In this document: positions 1-7,472 of the stretch, in pieces
Position numbering within the stretch: the first letter of the stretch is position 1
How the letters are laid out: the number at the start of each line of letters is the position of its first letter
DNA from: Ilumatobacteraceae bacterium
GTDB taxonomy: Bacteria; Actinomycetota; Acidimicrobiia; Acidimicrobiales; Ilumatobacteraceae
Length of the DNA: 46,071 nt
Assembly (NCBI GenBank): GCA_024644465.1
Contig: JAHEKY010000005.1
Coordinates: 1 to 46,071 of the forward strand
Direction: 5' to 3'
Translations under genes and position numbers: made by a program
The notes under the pieces: model-generated
The model's input: the letters and a program-made list of their open reading frames with translations, nothing else
Database searches by the model: none
Told to the model about the DNA's origin: nothing

Positions 1-203
1 ACGTACATCCGCCCGTTGACGAACGCGGCCCGCATCGACTTCAACGGCGCGCCCATCATCTCGAAGCCGATCGACAGGCCGCCGTCCATCGCGTCACCGA
101 CCAGGTCGCGGACGATCCGGGACGACAGCGGGTCGAAGTGGGTCGTGTCGAGCTCCCACGTGCCGGGGCCCGGCGGATCCCACGAGACGGCCGGTGTGCT
201 CAC
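1..203 (-). CDS. PEP-utilising-enzyme-like protein (5' part only)
   Basis: Only the first 67 codons lie in the window; the gene continues past base 1. It reads from a GTG at 203. The N-terminus is rich in Trp, Pro and Gly, includes WDPPGPGTWELD and ends in a VNGRMYV-like segment. This resembles the start of actinobacterial proteins annotated as PEP-utilising (PEP synthase or mobile-domain-like), whose early region carries a WDPPGPG(T/S)WELD block. That is recognition by family memory; no catalytic residue is visible. It is divergent from the AAA ATPase gene at 254, and the two share a spacer of about 50 bp. An AAGACT hexamer six bases before the GTG is a weak -10 match. Confidence 0.55.
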   Translation of the reverse strand, partial: MSTPAVSWDPPGPGTWELDTTHFDPLSSRIVRDLVGDAMDGGLSIGFEMMGAPLKSMRAAFVNGRMY

Positions 204-240
204 CTGTTCAGTCTTGCAGAGCGCGAGGAAGCCGGTTCAC

Positions 241-246
241 TACGAT
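241..246 (+). promoter_or_regulatory. -10 element TACGAT, leaderless start
   Basis: TACGAT ends 7 nt before the ATG at 254, so transcription should start at or next to the ATG. This supports 254 over the upstream GTG at 194, which would overlap the divergent gene. Confidence 0.6.
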
Positions 247-253
247 CGGCGCG

Positions 254-1624
254 ATGGCGGAGGCATTCGAGGACAAGGCGGACGAGTTCATCGCCACGAT
301 GAACTTCGTGCTGCGCGAACTCGCGTCCGGCAAGGATCATCGCGCCGAGTGCGTGATCGAGGCCGCCAATCTCGTCTCGGCCTTCATCGACGCCGACGGC
401 CGCCACACCGATCAGGAACTCGACTCGTGGACCGGGGCGCTCGGTCGGAAGTTGACGCCACCGATGATGCTGACCGCGAAGCGCCTCCGCTCCGACGACA
501 CGCTCGGCGGCACGAAGTCATGGCTCGACACCCCGAGCACGATGTTCGACCTGCTCGTCAAAGCCGATGCGAAGGACGGCGAGCGCCGCGCCAACGCCTA
601 CTACACCCACGCGTTGTCGGTCGCACACGCGACCGCCGCGCTCGACATGGTCCCCTCGACCGACGAGATCGCCGCGCTCGACCGGTACCGCACGATGCTG
701 CTGACGACGATGGACGACCACGGCGTGCCACGGCCGGGCCGGCCCGCCGCCCCCGCGTCGAGCCAGGTCGCGGGTGGCACCGCGCCCGCCGAACCAGCGG
801 AGGTCGAGCTGCCTCCCGAGCGTTCGATCGAGGAACTGCTCGCCGAACTCGATGCGCTCGTCGGGCTCGACCACGTGAAGGCGGAGGTCCGCCGGCTGAC
901 GTCATTGCTGCGGATCCAGGAGTTGCGGGCAGCACGCGACCTGCCGACGATGGAGACGAGCAAGCATCTCGTGTTCACCGGGAACCCCGGGACCGGCAAG
1001 ACGACCGTTGCCCGGCTGCTCAGCCAGATCTTCCGGACGCTCGACGTCGTCTCGAAGGGACACCTCGTGGAGACCGATCGCTCGGCACTCGTCGCCGGTT
1101 ACGTCGGCCAGACGGCGACGACGACACGCAAGGTCCTCGAGTCGGCACTCGGCGGCACGCTGCTGATCGACGAGGCGTACGCGCTCGCCCGTGGCGGTGA
1201 GAACGATTTCGGGCTCGAGGCGGTCGACACGATCGTCAAGTTCATGGAAGACCACCGCGACGACCTCTCGGTCGTCGCGGCCGGCTACCCGGCGGAGATG
1301 GTCGAGTTGATCGACTCCAACCCCGGGCTGAAGAGTCGGTTCACCCGCACGATCGAGTTCCCCGACTACGACACCGACGAGCTGATCGCGATCTTCCGGC
1401 TGATCAGCGAGCGCAAGGCGTACCACCTCGACGACGGTGCGGCGACGCGGCTCACCGAGGTGATCGACGCCGAACCGCGCGGGCGCGGGTTCGGCAACGC
1501 CCGGTTCGTCCGCAACGTGTTCGAAGCGGCCGTCGGCCACCAGGCGCTGCGCCTCGCGGACGTCGAACACCCGACCGACGACCAGTTGACGACCCTCACC
1601 GCCGCCGACATCGAGCCCGCTTAG
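254..1624 (+). CDS. CbxX/CfqX-type AAA ATPase
   Basis: 456 aa. The C-terminal half is a CbxX/SpoVK-like AAA+ module: Walker A GNPGTGKT at about 243-250, a GYVGQT segment near 282-287, Walker B LLIDEA at about 303-308, a GYP sensor segment and an Arg-rich SRFTRTIEF region. Family members (CbbX, EccA, SpoVK) remodel protein complexes; the client here is unknown. The first 160 residues are helical and contain an acidic DADGRHTDQE stretch reminiscent of TerB-like domains (inference). A Pro/Ala linker near 160-190 joins the halves. The start is the ATG preceded by TACGAT. It heads a co-directional group with a membrane protein, MurJ and PspA, which suggests an envelope role. Confidence 0.85.
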   Translation: MAEAFEDKADEFIATMNFVLRELASGKDHRAECVIEAANLVSAFIDADGRHTDQELDSWTGALGRKLTPPMMLTAKRLRSDDTLGGTKSWLDTPSTMFDLLVKADAKDGERRANAYYTHALSVAHATAALDMVPSTDEIAALDRYRTMLLTTMDDHGVPRPGRPAAPASSQVAGGTAPAEPAEVELPPERSIEELLAELDALVGLDHVKAEVRRLTSLLRIQELRAARDLPTMETSKHLVFTGNPGTGKTTVARLLSQIFRTLDVVSKGHLVETDRSALVAGYVGQTATTTRKVLESALGGTLLIDEAYALARGGENDFGLEAVDTIVKFMEDHRDDLSVVAAGYPAEMVELIDSNPGLKSRFTRTIEFPDYDTDELIAIFRLISERKAYHLDDGAATRLTEVIDAEPRGRGFGNARFVRNVFEAAVGHQALRLADVEHPTDDQLTTLTAADIEPA

Positions 1625-1627
1625 GCT
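1622..1627 (+). promoter_or_regulatory. -10 element TAGGCT, overlapping a stop codon
   Basis: TAGGCT ends 7 nt before the ATG at 1635. Its first three bases are the TAG stop of the AAA ATPase gene. Confidence 0.6.
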
Positions 1628-1634
1628 GATCGGC

Positions 1635-2354
1635 ATGGCGTTCCGGGATCGGTTCTACACACCGCAGACCGCCCGAGCGATCCTGTCGTGGCGGATCCTG
1701 CTCGGTGCAGGCGCCGCCGCAGGCGTCCTGGCGCTCGGGGTCGCATGGCCGCTCGCCGTCGCCGCCGGCGTGGTCGTGTACGGCGGATCGGTGCTCACCT
1801 CGATGCCCCGCGGCCCGCAACGGCCCCGGATCGACCCGTTCACGGTGCAGGAACCCTGGCGGCAGTTCGTGCACGGCGCGCAGAGCGCCGCGATGCGGCT
1901 GCATCAGACCGTCGACGGGGCGACGGAGGGACCGCTGCGCGATCGCATCGCGGCGATCACCGCGAAGCTCGACCACGGCCTCGACGAGACGTGGCGGATC
2001 GCCCGCCGCGGTCACGAGATCGACGAGGCGGTCAGACGGCTCGACCCGACTGGCCTCCGCTCCCGGCTGGCCTCGCTCGAACAGCGCTCGCGCGAGGACG
2101 GCTCCGACGACCTCGCAACCGCGATCGCATCGGTCGAGAGCCAGCTCTCCACGACCGAACGGCTGAAGCAGCAGTCGACTCGAGCGGCGAACACGCTGCG
2201 GCTGACCCAGACGAGGCTGGACGAACTCGTGGCGCGGGCCGCCGAGGTCACGATCGGGGCGGGCGACACGGACGCCTACGAGCACGATGTCGAAGATCTC
2301 GTCGTCGAACTCGAAGCACTGCGGCTCGCGGTCGAGGAGACCCGCACCGCGTGA
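1635..2354 (+). CDS. membrane-anchored coiled-coil protein of unknown function
   Basis: 239 aa, not assigned to a family. Residues about 17-55 form one or two hydrophobic segments (GAGAAAGVLALGVAWPLAVA and a following Val-rich stretch). The rest is soluble and strongly helical, with long Arg/Glu/Leu-rich heptad-like stretches from about 80 to the end, so it is probably an inner-membrane-anchored coiled coil facing the cytoplasm. Its stop overlaps the GTG of murJ by 4 bp (GTGA), so translation is probably coupled. The position between a CbxX ATPase and murJ-pspA suggests an envelope or membrane-stress role. Distant similarity to XpaC-like proteins was considered but is not evident. Confidence 0.75.
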   Translation: MAFRDRFYTPQTARAILSWRILLGAGAAAGVLALGVAWPLAVAAGVVVYGGSVLTSMPRGPQRPRIDPFTVQEPWRQFVHGAQSAAMRLHQTVDGATEGPLRDRIAAITAKLDHGLDETWRIARRGHEIDEAVRRLDPTGLRSRLASLEQRSREDGSDDLATAIASVESQLSTTERLKQQSTRAANTLRLTQTRLDELVARAAEVTIGAGDTDAYEHDVEDLVVELEALRLAVEETRTA

Positions 2355-3937
2355 GCAGCCTGCTGCGCAGCAACGTCACCGTTGCTGCCGGGACCGCCGT
2401 CTCCCGGGTGACGGGGCTGCTGCGGCTGACCGCGCTCGGCGCGGTGATCGGCAACACGGCCCTCGGCGACGCCTACGTGCTCGCCAACGAGACGCCGAAC
2501 ATCGTCTACGAGCTGCTGCTGGGCGGTGTGCTGTCGGCGACGCTCGTCCCCCTGTTCTCGACGTTCCTGGAAGAAGACGACGACGAGTCGACCAACGTCG
2601 TCATCACGATGGCGGTCGTACTGATCGGCGCGATCACGGTTGCCGCGGTCGTCGCCGCACCGTGGATCTTCCGGCTGTTCTCCCTCAACGTCGACGACGG
2701 CGTCGACGCCGACCTGTTCCGCTCCGTCGGCACCACGCTCTCGCGGATCTTCCTCATCCAGATCCTCTTCTACGGCCTGACCGGCGTCGCCAATGCGTTC
2801 CTCAACAGCCGCCGGCGGTTCTTCGCCGCCGCCTGGAGCCCGGTCCTGCCGAACCTGATCATCATCGCGACGTTGCTGTCGCTGCCGTCGCCGGGACCGA
2901 GCGGCTGGCAACTCGGCGACGTGATCGACGACACGAGGCTGCGCCTGACGCTCGGATTGGGCGCCACACTCGGCATCGGGGCGATGGCGCTGGTGCTGAT
3001 CCCGGCGGTGTTCGGCACCGGCGCGCCCCTGCGGTTCAACTGGCAGCCGCGACATCCGTCGGTGAAGAAGCTGTTCAGCCTGTCCGCGTGGACGCTCGGC
3101 TTCGTCGCGGCGAACATCGTGGCGCTGATCGTCGTCCGGAACCTGACCGAGCCGGGTTCGTCCGATGCGTTCGCGTACCTCGCCGCGTTCACGTTCTTCG
3201 TGCTCCCGCAGGGGTTGCTCGGCGTGTCGATCGCGACGACGTTCCAACCGGAGATGTCACGGGCGGTCGCCCGCCACGACAAGTCGGCGTTCATCGCGAC
3301 GGCGTCGCTGGGCGTGCGGATGACCGCGCTCCTGACCGTTCCCGCAGGCGTCGGGCTGTTCGTGCTGCGGCGGCCGCTGATCGGGCTCGCCGTGCAGAAC
3401 GGCGAGTTCGGTCCGGAGGGTGCGCTCGCTGCATCACGCGCGCTCGGCGGGTTCGCGCTGGGGCTCGGGGCGTTCTCGATCTACCTGTTCGTGCTCCGCG
3501 CGTTCTACGCGCACAAGGACACGAAGACGGCGTTCAAGGTCAACGTGGTCGAGAATGCGATCAACATCGCGCTCGCGTTCGCCCTCGTCGGCGTGTACGG
3601 CGTGCTCGGTCTCGGCGCGGCGTTCGCCCTCGCCTACATCGTCGCGGCGTTCTGGGTGTTGCAGATCCTCAGCTACAAGGTGCCCGGCTTCTCGCTGCGG
3701 CCGATCATGGCCAGCCTGTGGCGGATCGTCGTGGCGAGTGCGGTGATGGGCGAGGCGGTGTGGTTCATCACGCGCAACGTGGGTGGCAACGTCGGCGTCG
3801 ATGCACTGCTGCGGCTCGCCGTCGGCGCCGTCGTCGGTGTGGTCGTGTTCTTCGGGTTGATGGCCACGATGGGGGCGCCCGAGCTCGACGCGCTCCGGGA
3901 TCGTCTGCCGGGCCGGAGGGTGGACCCGCCCGAGTAG
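2351..3937 (+). CDS. murJ: MurJ lipid II flippase (MviN family)
   Basis: 528 aa, normal size for the bacterial MOP-superfamily flippase that moves lipid II across the membrane for peptidoglycan synthesis. The N-terminal signature TAVSRVTGLLRLTALGAVIG is characteristic of MurJ/MviN, and about 14 hydrophobic segments run through the protein. The chosen GTG start overlaps the stop of the preceding gene (GTGA) and places the signature about 15 residues in. Longer upstream extensions in this frame are out-of-frame readings of the previous gene. There is no long cytoplasmic pseudokinase extension like that of mycobacterial MviN. pspA follows 11 bp downstream. Confidence 0.92.
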   Translation: MSSLLRSNVTVAAGTAVSRVTGLLRLTALGAVIGNTALGDAYVLANETPNIVYELLLGGVLSATLVPLFSTFLEEDDDESTNVVITMAVVLIGAITVAAVVAAPWIFRLFSLNVDDGVDADLFRSVGTTLSRIFLIQILFYGLTGVANAFLNSRRRFFAAAWSPVLPNLIIIATLLSLPSPGPSGWQLGDVIDDTRLRLTLGLGATLGIGAMALVLIPAVFGTGAPLRFNWQPRHPSVKKLFSLSAWTLGFVAANIVALIVVRNLTEPGSSDAFAYLAAFTFFVLPQGLLGVSIATTFQPEMSRAVARHDKSAFIATASLGVRMTALLTVPAGVGLFVLRRPLIGLAVQNGEFGPEGALAASRALGGFALGLGAFSIYLFVLRAFYAHKDTKTAFKVNVVENAINIALAFALVGVYGVLGLGAAFALAYIVAAFWVLQILSYKVPGFSLRPIMASLWRIVVASAVMGEAVWFITRNVGGNVGVDALLRLAVGAVVGVVVFFGLMATMGAPELDALRDRLPGRRVDPPE

Positions 3938-3940
3938 GCT
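3935..3940 (+). promoter_or_regulatory. -10 element TAGGCT, overlapping murJ stop
   Basis: TAGGCT ends 7 nt before the pspA ATG at 3948. Its TAG is also the murJ stop codon, so pspA may have its own leaderless transcript besides read-through from murJ. Confidence 0.6.
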
Positions 3941-3947
3941 GCTCGCC

Positions 3948-4718
3948 ATGCTCAAGTACCTGAAGAAGCAGTGGAAGTACCTCGTCGCCAAGCTGACGGG
4001 CCGGTTCAACGAGAACGCTGATCCGAAGGTGCAGCTCGAGCAGGCGATCGACGCCGCCCAGACGCAGCACCGCCAGCTCAAGGAGCAGGCCGCGAACGTG
4101 ATTGCCGGGCAGAAGCAGGCCGAGATCCGGCTGAACAAGAAGATGGCCGAGCTCGAGAAGCTCAACGGCAACGCCCGCCAAGCACTGATCATGGCCTCCG
4201 ATGCGCAGAAGGCGGGCAATGCCGAGAAGGCGGCGCAGTACACGAGCGCCGCGGAGACGATCGCCAACCAGCTGCTGACGGTCGAAGGCGATGTCGAGAG
4301 CCTGAAGACGATGGTGCTCGATTCCGCGCAGGCGTCGGACCAGGCGAAGGCCGCGGTCCAGCAGAACTCCCGCGTGCTCCAGGAGCGGATCTCGGAGAAG
4401 TCGAAGCTGCTCAGCCAGCTCGAGCAGGCGAAGATGCAGGAGGAGATGAACGCGGCGATGTCGCAGCTGACCGAGACGGTCGGCGACGACGTGCCGACGC
4501 TCAACGAGGTCACCGAGAAGATCGAGGCGCGCTACGCCAAGGCGAAGGCGTCCGCCGAGCTCAGCGAAGTGTCCGTCGAGAGCCGCGTGCTCGAGATCGA
4601 GCAGGCAACGGCGAACGTCGAGGCGCAGAGCCGGTTGTCCGAGCTGCGAGCCGAGCTGGGCCTCGATGCCGCACCGGCGGCGGTCGAGACCGGCGAAACC
4701 GCCGCCTCCGAAGGCTGA
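3948..4718 (+). CDS. pspA: PspA/IM30 (ESCRT-III-like) membrane-stress protein
   Basis: 256 aa, almost entirely helical coiled coil rich in Gln, Ala, Glu and Lys, as expected for PspA/IM30/Vipp1 proteins that polymerise on the inner membrane face to protect it under stress. The N-terminus (MLKYLKKQWKYLVAKLTG) is a short amphipathic basic helix fitting the family's membrane-binding helix 0, although the classical GIFSR motif is not present. A low-complexity AAPAAVETGETAASEG tail ends the protein. It lies 11 bp after murJ and carries its own TAGGCT -10, so it is likely expressed both with and separately from murJ. Confidence 0.85.
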   Translation: MLKYLKKQWKYLVAKLTGRFNENADPKVQLEQAIDAAQTQHRQLKEQAANVIAGQKQAEIRLNKKMAELEKLNGNARQALIMASDAQKAGNAEKAAQYTSAAETIANQLLTVEGDVESLKTMVLDSAQASDQAKAAVQQNSRVLQERISEKSKLLSQLEQAKMQEEMNAAMSQLTETVGDDVPTLNEVTEKIEARYAKAKASAELSEVSVESRVLEIEQATANVEAQSRLSELRAELGLDAAPAAVETGETAASEG

Positions 4719-4730
4719 CGGCGCCGGCGC

Positions 4731-5021
4731 TCAGTCCCCGTCGACGATCAGGAGCGTCGAGTCGGCGTATTCGTGCCGCAGTTGGGCGACGGCGGCGTAC
4801 TCGTCGCTGTCGTGGAACGCCCGCGCCGCCGCGTGATCCGGAAAGCGGACCAGCACGATCCGCGTCGGCGTCCACAGCTCGTCGTCGATCAGGTCGATCT
4901 CGGCGCCACGTACGAGGTACTCGCCGCCGTAGCTCTCGGCGATCGGCTTGGCGAGCGCCTTGTACCGCTCGTAGCCCTCCGCGTCGTGGATCTTCGTGTC
5001 GACGATGACGTACGCGGGCAT
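4731..5021 (-). CDS. DUF1330 family protein
   Basis: 96 aa, a complete small DUF1330 (dimeric alpha-beta barrel-like) protein. It starts MPAYVIVDTKIHDAEGYERY, followed by GGEYLVRG and a VLVRFPDHAAARAFHDS segment, the usual conserved order of this family. The biochemical function of DUF1330 proteins is not established. It follows the PhnZ-like oxygenase gene by 31 bp on the same strand, so the two probably share a transcript. It converges with pspA, with 12 bp between the stops. Confidence 0.85.
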   Translation of the reverse strand: MPAYVIVDTKIHDAEGYERYKALAKPIAESYGGEYLVRGAEIDLIDDELWTPTRIVLVRFPDHAAARAFHDSDEYAAVAQLRHEYADSTLLIVDGD

Positions 5022-5052
5022 CGACCCAGGCTTCCAGCGGAACGCGCCGCGG

Positions 5053-5592
5053 TCAAACCACCGCCGCTTCGATGAGCGGCCGATAGTGCTCGATCGGGGG
5101 GACTTCGTCGTCCGGAACCTTGCCCGCGTCGTCCCAGCGCCGCAATGTCACGGCGTCGGCGGCGAAGCGTTCGCGGGCGAACCGCGCGGCGTGCTCCTCG
5201 TCGAACGGGCCGCCCTGGAGGCGGAGCGACTCCAGCGACGCCCGGCTCAGGCGGTTCCGGTATCCGGAATCGGTCGCGACGAGGTACCGCTTCGCCTGCA
5301 CGTGGAGCCGGACGGGTTCCGTGATCGTCGGCCCGAACCAGCGCGCAAGATAGCGGGCCCCGGTCGTGCTGTGGTCGAGCACGCCCCATTCGGTCGGATC
5401 CCCCAGGCCGTGGCCGACATCGTGGAACAGCGCCGCGACCACGAGGTCGTCGGCAGCGCCACTGCGCTCTGCATGCGCGGCCGTCTGCAGCGAGTGCGCG
5501 AGCACGTCGAGGTCCTCTCCGTACGCGTGTTGCGCCAACGAAGCGAGCAGCTCGCACAGCGCGTCGACGGTCGGCGGCGGTTCGCTCGTCAC
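5053..5592 (-). CDS. PhnZ-like HD-domain (mixed-valent diiron) oxygenase
   Basis: 179 aa, matching the length of the phosphonate-associated HD family. Candidate metal ligands occur in the expected order: H33 (AHSLQ), H57-D58 (LFHDVGH), H74 (LDHSTTGARYL), H97 (LHVQAKRYL) and D154/D155 (LRRWDDAGKV). K101 fits the substrate-binding Lys of PhnZ. The blocks LSRASLESLRLQGGPF and RRWDDAGKVP are diagnostic of this subfamily rather than of generic HD phosphohydrolases. PhnZ oxidatively cleaves a 2-amino-1-hydroxyethylphosphonate C-P bond. The substrate here is unknown, because no phosphonate genes or PhnY partner lie nearby. The GTG start was chosen because TAGCAT lies 7 nt upstream and the N-terminus then matches the family length. 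Confidence 0.8.
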   Translation of the reverse strand: MTSEPPPTVDALCELLASLAQHAYGEDLDVLAHSLQTAAHAERSGAADDLVVAALFHDVGHGLGDPTEWGVLDHSTTGARYLARWFGPTITEPVRLHVQAKRYLVATDSGYRNRLSRASLESLRLQGGPFDEEHAARFARERFAADAVTLRRWDDAGKVPDDEVPPIEHYRPLIEAAVV

Positions 5593-5599
5593 CGGATCG

Positions 5600-5605
5600 A
5601 TGCTA
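5600..5605 (-). promoter_or_regulatory. -10 element TAGCAT, leaderless start
   Basis: Read on the minus strand, TAGCAT ends 7 nt before the GTG at 5592 of the PhnZ-like gene. Confidence 0.6.
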
Positions 5606-5638
5606 GGGGAGGCCGCGTACGGGCCGTGAGCGTTGTCG

Positions 5639-5644
5639 TAGGGT
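5639..5644 (+). promoter_or_regulatory. -10 element TAGGGT
   Basis: TAGGGT predicts a start site near 5651. That gives either a leaderless GTG at 5651 or a leader of about 39 nt carrying AGGGGG (5679-5684) before the ATG at 5690. Confidence 0.45.
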
Positions 5645-5689
5645 GAGACGGTGCCGACGGCGTGTCGGTCACGAAGCGAGGGGGTTCGC

Positions 5690-5995
5690 ATGGCCAAGGT
5701 CGCAATGGTGGCGACGTTCGAGTGCGCCGACGGCAGGGCCGAGGAGATGGACGCGGTCCTCATCGATCAGGTGGCGGCGGCATCGACGCTCGACGGCGTC
5801 GAGGTGTACTCGTACCACCGGGGCGAGGGCAACCGCTACTCCTTCTTCGCGCTGTTCTCGTCGATACAGGCCGTCCAGGAGCACGGCGAAGCGGAGTCGC
5901 TGAAGGACATCATGCCGGCATTCATGGACCTGCTCGCGGGACCGCCGCAGATGTCGATGTACTCCCCGGTCGCCGCGACCGGCCTCGACATCTGA
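5690..5995 (+). CDS. antibiotic biosynthesis monooxygenase (ABM)-like protein
   Basis: 101 aa, a single ferredoxin-like ABM domain. It begins MAKVAMVATFECADGRAEEM, a typical beta strand plus acidic helix, and contains YSYHRGEGNRYSFFALFSS and a C-terminal strand. Members are small cofactor-free monooxygenases or unannotated stress proteins; the substrate cannot be inferred. The ATG at 5690 is preferred for its strong AGGGGG Shine-Dalgarno 5 nt upstream. A GTG at 5651 would add 13 residues (MPTACRSRSEGVR) and fits a leaderless start 6 nt after TAGGGT, so the N-terminus is not certain. It is divergent from the PhnZ-like gene. Confidence 0.8.
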   Translation: MAKVAMVATFECADGRAEEMDAVLIDQVAAASTLDGVEVYSYHRGEGNRYSFFALFSSIQAVQEHGEAESLKDIMPAFMDLLAGPPQMSMYSPVAATGLDI

Positions 5996-6050
5996 ACTTC
6001 ACCGCCGGGGTCACTCGTGCGGCCGGGCCTGCTGTGCTAGCTCTTGGGCC

Positions 6051-7457
6051 ATGCGCGCAGCGCCATCGGAGGCCGTGACGGCGGCGCACGCCCCGGCGAT
6101 GCGTGCGTGGGCGTTCGCCTCGATGTGGGCGATCGCGAACATCGTGCACCTCGTCAACCAGGAGGTCGGTGGGCTCACGTCGCCGGCCGCGTGGCTCAAC
6201 CTCGTCGCCGCGCTCGCGCTCCTGCGGCGGCCGTCGTCGCACCGGCTGGCGCTGCTCGCGTCGACCCAGCTCCTCCACACCATCTGGGTCGCGCCGCTCG
6301 CGCCGGATCACGCCGTGCTCGCCGCATGGGTGAACATCGTGATTCTCCTCGCCTATGCGCGCGTCCGGCTGCGCGACCGCGACGTCGAGCCCGGGGCGAT
6401 GCTCGCGTCCGCGCTCGGCGCGATCCGGGCGCTCGTCCTGATCGCGTACTCGGCGGCGGCGCTCGCGAAGTACAACGACACGTTCCTCGACCCCGAACGC
6501 AGTTGCGCCCCGTTCATCGCCGAAGCGGCCCGGTTCGGGCTCTTCCCGGACGACTCCACGTTCGACTGGGCGCACATCGGCGCGGCGATCGGCCCGGAGA
6601 CGCTGATCCCGATCCTCCTGCTCATCCCGCGGACTCGCCGGTTCGGAGTGCGGTTCGGCATCCTGTTCCACTTCCTGGTGAGCATCAGCCTGGCGGTGCG
6701 TGTCTGGGACTTCACGGCAACCCTGTTCGCCCTGTTCGCCCTGTTCCTGTCCGACGACGAGGTCGCCGAGGCGGTCCGCCTCTGGCGCGAGCGGCGCGAC
6801 ACCCGCGACCCGAGTCGGTTGATCCGGCGAATCCTCGAGATGGCGATGTGGGTCCCCGCCCACGGCCGCTGGATCATCCTCGGCCTGATGGCCGGCGCGT
6901 TCGGCTTCCTGAACGAATTGTTCGTGATCCTGGCGCTGTACGGCGCATTCACGGTGTACGGCGTCCGGCTGCTCCGGGTCGGCTTCCGAACGTTGCGCAG
7001 TTCCCACCGCCCGGATTCCCTCTTCCCGCGCCTCTCGGTTGCCCAGATCGGCGTCGCGTTCGCGATGGGGCTCTACGTGGCCATGCCATACGTCGGCCTG
7101 CGGACCGACGCCGTCTTCACGATGTTCTCGAACCTGCGGACCGAGGGCCCCGGGACGAACCACCTGTTCCTGCCGAGCTTCCACCTCGTCGGACACCAGA
7201 ACGACCTGGTCGTGCTCGTCGATTCGAACGACGACAAGCTGGCCGAGTTGGCCGAGGACGGTCAGCAGATCCCGCGGTTCGAAGTCGAGCGGATCCTGGG
7301 CGCCGACGACACGCTGTTCGTCGTCGAGGCGACCGAGTCCGGCGAGGTCCGCTTGGGAAGCGGCGGCGAACCCGTCGATCCGCCGCCGTTCCTCGCGTCG
7401 CGTCTGCTCCACTTCCGGGCGATCCCCGCGTCCGGTGACGCGCTGTGCACGAACTGA
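6051..7457 (+). CDS. HTTM-domain membrane protein
   Basis: 468 aa multi-pass membrane protein resembling HTTM-domain proteins, which are related to vitamin K-dependent gamma-carboxylase. Characteristic features are the IAYSAAALAKYNDTFLDP segment (about residues 143-160) followed by SCAPF, successive hydrophobic helices over the first 340 residues, and MFSNLRTEGPGTNHLFLPS before a soluble C-terminal domain of about 100 residues. Whether bacterial HTTM proteins carboxylate anything is not generally known. It stands alone on this strand: the ABM gene ends 55 bp upstream and a convergent gene starts 16 bp downstream. A CTAGCT hexamer 8 nt before the ATG is a borderline -10. Confidence 0.75.
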   Translation: MRAAPSEAVTAAHAPAMRAWAFASMWAIANIVHLVNQEVGGLTSPAAWLNLVAALALLRRPSSHRLALLASTQLLHTIWVAPLAPDHAVLAAWVNIVILLAYARVRLRDRDVEPGAMLASALGAIRALVLIAYSAAALAKYNDTFLDPERSCAPFIAEAARFGLFPDDSTFDWAHIGAAIGPETLIPILLLIPRTRRFGVRFGILFHFLVSISLAVRVWDFTATLFALFALFLSDDEVAEAVRLWRERRDTRDPSRLIRRILEMAMWVPAHGRWIILGLMAGAFGFLNELFVILALYGAFTVYGVRLLRVGFRTLRSSHRPDSLFPRLSVAQIGVAFAMGLYVAMPYVGLRTDAVFTMFSNLRTEGPGTNHLFLPSFHLVGHQNDLVVLVDSNDDKLAELAEDGQQIPRFEVERILGADDTLFVVEATESGEVRLGSGGEPVDPPPFLASRLLHFRAIPASGDALCTN

Positions 7458-7472
7458 GCTGCGCGGCAGCCG

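Noticed and set aside
4719-4730. GGCGCCGGCGC palindrome between pspA and the DUF1330 gene as a terminator
   Set aside because: The stem is too short, there is no U-tract, and such GC palindromes are frequent in this sequence.
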